64,000 nucleotides of DNA from Channallabes apus (Eukaryota; Chordata; Actinopteri; Siluriformes; Clariidae), in NCBI GenBank assembly GCA_030522415.1, contig CM060107.1:51712307-51776306 (forward strand), written 5' to 3'. The notes beneath the pieces are model-generated. The model did no database searches. It had not been told where the DNA came from and saw nothing but the letters and a program-made list of their open reading frames with translations. Shown piece after piece: positions 56,395 through 64,000 of the stretch; position 1 is the stretch's first letter, and each line of letters opens with the position of its first letter. The translations under genes and the position numbers were made by a program.

Positions 56395-56569
56395 TTTATA
56401 CTGTAGCACATTTCATACACAATGGTAATTCAAATCGCTTTACATTAAGAAAGTAAAATTATCATAAAAATTAATCACAACAGTAAAAACAAGGAATTAA
56501 AAAAAAGGTTTAAAATTGTATTTAAAATTAAGACACTTAGAACAGAATGGATATTGATTATACAAAACA

Positions 56570-59500
56570 TCTCGGGTTACATTTCTGTAACCCTGTTCCC
56601 TGAAAGGCGGCAACGAGATGCTGCGTGAAAACGCTATGGGAACCAGTTTGTCGCGTTGCCGGTCGTTGAAGCATGCTGTGAAAACACGCCAAAGTTTTTG
56701 GCTATATATAACCTCGACAGGTGACGTCATCTGATTAGATGTAGGTGGAGGTTATAAAAACAGGTGAGCCGGCAACAACCTCAGATTAATTTGTCTGAAC
56801 AGCCGTCCGGTCACGTGGTAGTGCGGCATTGCGACGCAGCATCTCGTTCCTGCCTTTCAGGGAACAGGGTTACAGAAATGTAACCCGAGACGTTCCCTTT
56901 CAAGGCTACACTCGATGCTGCGTGAAAACGCTATGGGAACGAGAATACCAACGCCGCCGCACTACAGGTGTATGGACCCCAAGGTTGTGTAGCGTGTGGC
57001 ACAAAGCCGAGAAGGTCTCAGAACCATGCCTGGGCAGCTAACTCGGGGCTTTGCCTGAGCCCGGAGTAGCATGAACATCCAGATTATAATGTAACGTAAA
57101 TGTAATGTGTGCGGGGAGGAGCAACCCTCCGTGTCACACAATTTGCTGCAGGGGAATACCTCTTGCTGGTGCAAAAGGAGGCGATCTCCCTGGTTGAATG
57201 AGCCCTGCTTCCTAGAGGCGAAGTGAACCCACGCGCCTCATAGGAGAGGGCAATATGCATCTCTCACCCAGTGTAGTGGTGGCCGCGCCAGTGGCCCCAA
57301 GACATGTAAAGGCTGCTCTGACCTACACCACCGGCTGATGCGTTAGACGTAAATCTGAAGAGCACCTGCTGGACACAGTAAGTGAAGTCTCTCCTGCTCC
57401 GAAGCTGTAAAGGCGGAGGATGGAATGCTTCAAAACAATAGGGTGATGTTTATGGACTTAGGCTGATAGCTCAGTGAGGATGCAGTTACGTGCGTCCTGA
57501 GAGTACTTGGGCACAGGCCCGAGGACAACTTTCCTGCAGGGACTCCAGCACTGAAACAATTCAGGAGTGGACTGGGTCTACCTGCTTTGCACACACACTT
57601 GCTGCAGGGGAATAACTCTTGCTAGTGCAATAGATGAGGCGATCCCCCAGGTTGAATGAACCCTGATTCCTAGAGGCGAAGTGAGCCCACGCGCCTCATA
57701 GGAGAGGGCAATGGCATCTCTCACCCAGTATAGTGGTGCTCTGATTTATGCCACTGGCTCATGCGGTGGACGTACTGTGAATCTGAAGAGCACATACTGG
57801 ACAGTAAGTGAAGTTTCTCCTGCTCGTTACAAATGGAACTTTTCGGGAAGATAGTTCAGTGAGGACGCGGATAAGTACATCTTGAGAGTACTAGGGCACA
57901 AGCCTGAGGACAAGCTTTTCCTGCCGAAACTCCAGCACTGAAACGTTTCGGCAGTGGACTGGGTCTGCCTGCTTATCACACACTTGCTGCAGGGGAATAC
58001 CTCTTGCTGGTGCAATAAACGAGGCGATCCTAGATCCAGAGTCAGGGAGTAGCAAAGGGGACATTTGCTGATCTTGCGAGGCAAAGCGGTCCACCTCTGC
58101 TGCATGAAATCTCACCGAGATTGACTGACCACTTCGGGGTGGGGTTTCCATTCCCCGTGTGTCAGAGATTGACTGGGCAGTTACAATTGCTCTCACATTC
58201 ATATGCCCTGGACCGTAAATCGCGCTGAGGGACAGGAACTTGGTGCGCTAGCTATTCAGCGGCGCGAGCACAATCCGCCCTGGCGATTAATATATGAGAC
58301 TTGCCATAGTGATGTCCACCCGCAATGGGACATGGCACTCTCAACAGCTGGAGGAAGTGCTTTAGGGCGAGATATAGAGCCATCATTTCGAGGCAATTGA
58401 TGTGCCGTGCGAGAAGAAGGCCTCTCCAGCACCCTTGGGCTGGGACGGTCACCTAAGACCGCACCCCCCGCCCGTGAGGGAAGCATCTGTCGTTAGCATC
58501 TGCGACGACAAGACGAACTTAGAGTGGGACCCAGAGTCAGAACCCGGGGTATGAACCACATAGGACGGGTACGAAGCACCTGGCGCGTAACCCCTGTTGG
58601 GGATTGGCACTAGAGTGAAATCCCCTGTCTTAGCCACAACTGAAATGCTCTCATGGGCAGGCCCAAGGGTCACCGTGGATACGGCTGCCATAAGAGCTAA
58701 GATCACTGAAAGTGATGGTCACTTTCTTGGTCTAGCTTGATTTCCTTGAGGGTGTTGTTAATGGATTCGACACGAGCGAGAGACAGCTGTGCCCGCTTAG
58801 GATCGAATCTCATGTGACACCCAATCCTCAGAACAGGAAAGAGCACGCTTTCGTGGCGTTGGGTCTCAATCCTAAGAGACAAGATGAGCTAGGACGACAT
58901 GCTGATGTCGAAGCGCTAGCTAATGAGACAGGGCCAGCCAGTCGTCTATGTAATTCAAATATGGATGCCCTAGTAGTCGTAAGAGCCAGAACTACATCCA
59001 TGCATTTTAATATGTGCTGGTGAGAAAGCTAGACCGACTGAAAGGACCCGATACTGGTAAGCTTGGCCCCCAAAAGCGAACCTCAGGTCTTTCCTGTGTT
59101 GTGGGAGTATTTCTATATGAAAGTAAGCGTCCTTCAATCGATTGTCACAAATCAATCGCTTGGTAGGATAGAGAGCAATCACTTTAACAGTCAACATTGA
59201 ACTGTATTGTTTATTTTAGATAGCGGTACATCCCGCGAGATCTAAAAATTTGGGCGCAGCCCCCCGTTCCTCTGCCAAGGAATACTGATTATAGTAGTCT
59301 GACTCACTGTCTGGTAGGGGAACATGTTCCATGACCCCATACCCAGCAACTTCTGTCAGGAGATGTGCACCTTCCGGTTTCATGGAAGTGGAGGCCACGC
59401 CATTGAAAACACAGAAGGTGAAGTGAGAACTGAATCCTGTAGTTCCTCTCTCCAGTGCTTAGTACCCAAGGAGATATACTTGGCAGTAGCTTCCACGCTG

Positions 59501-59770
59501 CCAGTTTCTCATAAAAGGGCAAAAGTTTCGGCAGTTTGGTTAAAGGGGGGGGGGGGGTGTTAGATGTTCGGCATCCTGAAGCATGGCAGGAAAAACCGAA
59601 GAACTAACAGCCTATTGGAGACTGATGTTGCCCGAAACACCAGTGGTGGCGGAGCAAAACACCGACCTCCTGGGGGTGCCAGGGAGAACACTTATTCATT
59701 AAAAAGGAATTCTGGGTGCCTCTCCCTATTGGGGGGCCACCCCCATTTATTTTATTTTACACACACTTTA

Positions 59771-59802
<32 letters not shown>

Positions 59803-60702
59803 AATCAGTCTGACCTCCTGTGTGCAGTGGAGCACCAAGCTGACCCACTGCCTGAAAAGCTTTTCCCTCTAGGGAAGATAAAAGTCTACACAGCTAGAAA
59901 GGAAGTATAAGCTTACCAGGGAGGATGATGTCCCAGGAGAGAGATAGCCTGTGAAGCGTCTCTGCTATCTGGGCGTCATCATACAATCCCGCGTTTCCAC
60001 ATCGACTATATTTAAATGAACAAACAAGTCGATGGCAGGAAAAACACAGCATGAATACAGCTTACTCCATGAAAGGGTTAACTCATATGAAGAGAGCTAA
60101 GAGGGGGGAGAGCGTCATTGAGGCTCCGCCCCCCGGCCACCCGACAGAAGCTGCCGTCTACTGCTTGTTTTTTTTTTTTTTTTTTTTTTTAAGTGCTTAA
60201 GGCTATTTTCATCTCCGGTAAACAAGAGAGGAATCCTCGTGATGACAACGCAGAAGAAAGGAGTTTTCTTACCTCCGTCTGCCGCAGCTCTGTCAGATGC
60301 ACGAGTTTTAAGCCAGGAATGCACGGCGGCTCGCAGCTTCTCACGGAATGCGCGGCGCGCGCAGCACTAGTCGAAGCAGTGTAGAGATCGCACTCCGATA
60401 TGGATTATCACACACGGAGGGATTTAAACTCGTCAAATTGGTGAGTTAAACACCTTATTATTTTGCTGGTTTATCACAAGCACGCTTCACAACAAGGCTC
60501 TGAAGACAAATGATCTGAGGTTGTTGCCGGCTCACCTGTTTTTATAACCTCCACCTACATCTAATCAGATGACACCTGTCGAGGTTATATATAGCCAAAA
60601 ACTTTGGCGTGTTTTCACAGCATGCTTCAACGACCGGCAACGTGACAAACTGGTTCCCATAGCGTTTTCACGCAGCATCGAGTGTAGCCTTGAAAGGGAA
60701 CA
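56570..60702 (-). mobile_element. DIRS-like retroelement (decayed), copy B
   Basis: Same element as 19556-25551 without the hAT insert and without the 447-bp tandem duplication. Inverted terminal repeats at about 56572-56780 and 60520-60702. RT fragment at about 58970-59522, RNase H at 58250-58700, recombinase block at 57075-57260, all minus strand and broken. It retains about 75 bp near 56817-56891 that copy A has lost. A poly-T/TA run near 59770-59802 is specific to this copy. Confidence 0.8.
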
Positions 60703-61847
60703 ATACAGTGGTGTCAGTTCGGACTAGGCACAGAGCTCATTTAGTAAATGTACAGCTAAACAATATGTTAATTGTGGCCGTTAATGTTAAGTTAATATTA
60801 TGCCAAGTCGTCACAAATAAAACACTGCATGGGAAACGGCGTTTGTCGTGTTAGTTACAGTGCACTATGTAAACAAGATATTGTAAACAAGATAACGTTA
60901 ACTAGATAAGTAATAATTTAATCGCTAATATAATATAGCAGATTCATGGAAAATTACATCAGTAATCAGCATTTTTTCCGCAAATAATTTATGAATGAGT
61001 CTGGATCAACTACATTAAAGAGAATCGCTTTATTTAAAGTGAATAAAATACCCTCCTTACTGGAGTTCAACATTAATTGAGCCGCAGCCGCACACCTGAC
61101 CTGAACTGGGAAAGCAGGCATTGGGACAAACCACTGTGAGGAAGCGGAGGGGGAACTCAACTGGTTCTAAATGCATTTTTTGCATTATTTCTACTACTGT
61201 GTACCTTGTTTTTCTGAGAGATTCATATTTTGAGAGCTTCACTGTCACGGGTCCACTACACACCCATGACTTGCATTCTTGAGGGCGGAGTCCAGACATG
61301 TGCAGACATTATGTAATCTCTTCACGCTCCCACTAGCCAGGATGATCCATAAGCACAACATTTCCTTCTATAGATACTTTCACAGATTTTTTTTATGGTT
61401 TCTGGAATATTCTGATTGTACAAGATCTGTTGCTAAGTGTGTTGAGAAAGCTTTATTAATTTACTTTATTTTTCTGTTTTCAGGTATATACTGTATTCTC
61501 ATTTAATCATTTGTTTGCAGATTTTTATATTAGATTAAAAAAATTTCAATTTATTGTATTAAATGTTGACTTTTTGTGAAGCATTTTGTTTTCTGTTTTT
61601 AAAAATGAAGATAATGATTATGGAATGTGTGTAAGTTGAGCCCAGACTAGTGTATCAGCTCAGGGATTCAGACACAGACTCGAATGTTATATGGTGCAGT
61701 TTAGAGTTTTATTTTGCCCCAGAAGGAATTGTGTCCAAGAAAGGGTTAATAGAGGAACATTCATGACCTCTGTCCTTGTGCTCCTCCTTTTTCTCTCTCT
61801 CTCTCACACACACACACACAACCAGGAAGTGACATTTCATTTTAGAA
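60703..61847. other. Upstream region of finTRIM copy B
   Basis: Counterpart of 25552-26708; AT-rich, no gene, small indels relative to copy A. Confidence 0.5.
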
Positions 61848-61858
61848 GAAACGAAACT
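61848..61858 (+). promoter_or_regulatory. ISRE-like element upstream of finTRIM copy B
   Basis: GAAACGAAACT, identical to 26709-26719 and again 48 bp before the ATG, while the adjoining CA/CT runs differ in length between copies. Confidence 0.55.
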
Positions 61859-61905
61859 CACACTCTCTCTCTCTCTCTCTCTACTTCGGTGTGAGTTTAG
61901 GGAAA

Positions 61906-62850
61906 ATGGCCGAGGCCAGTATTTCAGTAGATCAGGATCAGTTCATCTGTCCAGTGTGTCTGGATCTCCTGAAGGATCCGGTGTCTCTCCCCTGTGGTCA
62001 CAGTTTCTGTAAGGTGTGTATTAATGACTGCTGGGATCAGGAGGATAAGAGTGGAGTTTATAGATGTCCTCAGTGCAGAGACACTTTCACTCCAAGGCCT
62101 GTTCTACGCAGAAACAACATGCTGGCTGAAGTGGTGGAGAAACTGAAGAAGAAGAAGACTGAAGTCCAAGCTGCTTCTCCTGCTCACTGTTACGCTGGAC
62201 CTGGAGATGTGGAGTGTGATTTCTGCACCGGGAGAAAACACAAAGCCGTCAAGTCCTGTCTGATGTGTCTGGCCTCCTTTTGTGAAACTCATCTGAAACC
62301 TCACTATGAAGTTCCTGCTTTGAAAAAGCACAGTTTAGTGGAAGCTTCTGGAAGTCTAGAAGAGAAGATCTGCTCTGAGCATGATAAAGTGCTGGAGATC
62401 TACTGTCGTACTGACCGACGCTTCATCTGTTATCTGTGTGTGACGGATGAACACAGAAGCCACGACACTGTCTCAGTTAAAGCTTACAGAACTGAAAAAC
62501 AGGTGAGAAACTGTCCTTTTACACTTTAATAAGGTTCTCCATAGAACCCGAGTGAACTTTAACCCTTTATCTGAAGTTAATATTCATACACTGAACTCAT
62601 AACCTCATGATGCATAAAGAGTGAAATGTGTTTTATTTGTCCTCAGAGTGAGTTAAAGGAGGAGCAGATGAAATCCCAGCAGAGAATCCAGGAGAAGCAG
62701 AAGAAGGTGGAGGAGCTGAAACAGGCTGTGAACACTATAAAGGTGAGCAGTGAGCAGAGACAGAGCTGCTCCTAGAAACACACACAACATGGACAACATG
62801 GAGACATTTAGAGTCGCAGTAAGAGAGGGAATGATAGATGAGCTTTAAAT

Positions 62851-62907
<57 letters not shown>

Positions 62908-63589
62908 CAGCTGAGTGCACAGACAGCAGTGGAGGACAGTGAGAGGATCTTTACTGAGCTGATCAGCTCCATGGAGAAAAAGCGCTCGGAGGTGACGGAG
63001 CTGATCAGAGATCAGGAGAAGACTGAACTGAGTCGAGCTGAACGACTCCTGGAGCAACTGGAGCAGGAGATTGCTGATCTTCAGAGGAGACTCACTGAGC
63101 TGGAGCAGCTTTCACACACACACGATCACATCCAGTTCCTCCAGGTAACACACACACACACACACACACACACCTGTCTGTATAGTCACATGTATATTTC
63201 TCCTCCTTTCTCCTTCTCCATGATGTTTTTCTTTCTCTCTGTAGAGTCTCCAGTCTCTCAGTGTCTCTTCTGGACGTGAGGACTCACCCAGCATCACTGT
63301 CAATCAACATCTCTCATTTGATGGAGTGAGGAAATCTCTCTCTGATCTGAAAAAGAGACTCGAGGAATTCTGCCAGGAGGAGTTCATCAAAATCCCTCGA
63401 CATGGTGAGAGAAATTGTCCTGCTCTGAAATCTTTACTTTCACAAACTGTAGGACTTTAAACTGTTTCTGTCTTTTACAGCAGCTGATTTTTCCGTCTCC
63501 ATTTTGTTTCTGTGTCTCCACAGCTGCAGCAGTTCAGATGATTTTACCCTCAGAACCAAAGAGCAGAGAAGATTTTCTACACTGTACGT

Positions 63590-63650
<61 letters not shown>

Positions 63651-64000
63651 ATCCTGTGATTAATATCTAACATGTTGACATTTTTCATGTGTTTAGATTT
63701 CTGTGATCTGACTCTGGATCCCAACACAGTAAATTATAACCTCATTCTGTCTGAGAAGAACAGAGCGGTGACGTGCAGTGAGAGAGAGCAGACGTACTCT
63801 GATCATCCAGAGAGATTTGACTCCTACAGTCAGGTGTTGAGTAAGGAGAGTGTGTGTGGACGCTGTTACTGGGAGGTGGAGTGGAGCAGTGAGGACTATG
63901 TGTTCATATCAGTCTCATATAAAGACATCAGCAGGAAAGGACGGGGTGCTGAGCGTTGGTTTGGAGGCAACAATCAGTCCTGGAGTCTGAGGTGTTCTTC
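61906..64000 (+). CDS. finTRIM copy B, cut by the window end
   Basis: Exons 61906-62502, 62647-62742, 62911-63144, 63245-63404, 63524-63583 and 63697 to beyond 64000. Same splice sites and phases as copy A. Exon 1 has one extra Lys codon after the RING (KKKK). RING cysteines/histidine, B-box residues and coiled coil are intact, so an active E3 ligase is expected. Other exon 1-5 changes are few: N to D, I to V, T to M, N to S and F to S, plus at least two silent ones (GCT/GCC, CTG/CTC). Exon 6 differs from copy A at eight residues within about 60 codons (for example SYFQ to SYSQ, EEWVYI to EDYVFI, ECGFGG to ERWFGG). Only about 101 codons of the SPRY domain are in view; the remainder lies outside. 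Confidence 0.9.

Larger units (their letters stand above)
51868..64000. repeat. Segmental duplication, copy B
   Basis: Direct-orientation partner of 13321-28880; its left edge coincides with the right end of the TA-flanked element. It lacks about 430 bp (A 14009-14440) and 1.13 kb (A 15694-16827, removing TM and stalk exons), and has no hAT in the DIRS. It has a 75-bp piece at about 56817-56891 and a 46-bp piece near 59598-59643 that copy A lacks. Continues past the window end. Confidence 0.93.

Noticed and set aside
44163..56402. A proven 12-kb composite transposon bounded by TTTATACT
   Set aside because: The outer 8-mers match, but the left flank of the short copies in both duplications and the swapped inner flanks also fit simple recombination between two insertions. 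Kept as a hypothesis only.

Overview
This window is vertebrate nuclear DNA, almost certainly from a ray-finned fish. The evidence is spliced genes with GT/AG introns, many CA/GT microsatellites, a finTRIM gene pair (a teleost-expanded family), Tc1, hAT, DIRS, L2 and sushi-like Gypsy elements of the kinds common in teleosts, and a tRNA-derived SINE. An otophysan such as a catfish is plausible, but that is only an impression. There is no prokaryotic gene organisation. Most of the 64 kb is mobile DNA around a small immune-gene neighbourhood.

Layout. 1-7.4 kb: a Harbinger-like end, a full-length L2-type LINE with an open 999-codon ORF (minus strand), a complete Tc1 element with long inverted repeats and one frameshift, and a Tigger-like non-autonomous element. 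8.0-17.1 kb: scattered minus-strand exons of immunoglobulin-superfamily receptors (V-set exon, signal-peptide exon, stalk exon, transmembrane exon, half V-set exon). They lie among a solo LTR, a 44-bp minisatellite and TE relics. 17.2-25.6 kb: a Tc1 relic, a hAT-like MITE and a decayed DIRS retroelement with inverted terminal repeats, which carries a 1.57-kb hAT insertion. 26.7-29.1 kb: a complete six-exon finTRIM gene (RING, B-boxes, coiled coil, PRY-SPRY; 560 aa) with an ISRE-like site before the ATG. 30-36.7 kb: an unrecognised 125-aa ORF, a hAT MITE with perfect 8-bp TSDs, a LINE RT relic, a hAT-like pseudogene split by a hairpin MITE, and a Tc1 element lacking its left end. 36.7-41.9 kb: a complete sushi-like Ty3/Gypsy chromovirus with 5-bp TSDs and apparently matching 384-bp LTRs. 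42-51.9 kb: LINE, MITE, hAT, SINE and Tc1 relics, then a 2.4-kb TA-flanked element carrying exons of an unrecognised gene. 51.9-64 kb: a second copy of the 13.3-28.9 kb region, including a second finTRIM gene cut by the window end.

How it fits together. The finTRIM gene and the receptor remnant lie within a long direct duplication (about 13.32-28.88 kb and 51.87-64.00 kb). Its two copies differ by TE insertion, a microhomology deletion, a local tandem duplication and slippage. In the overlapping SPRY exon (304 bp) the paralogues differ at 12 bases, and all eight affected codons change the amino acid. The exon before it is identical and the earlier exons also carry silent changes, as expected for a fast-evolving pathogen-recognition face. 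Three copies of one MITE carry reciprocally swapped flanking 8-mers, a footprint of recombination or composite movement that may bear on how the duplication arose. The Gypsy element shows a self-priming signature: 11 nt at the predicted RNA 5' end are exactly complementary to the bases at the end of its 5' LTR.
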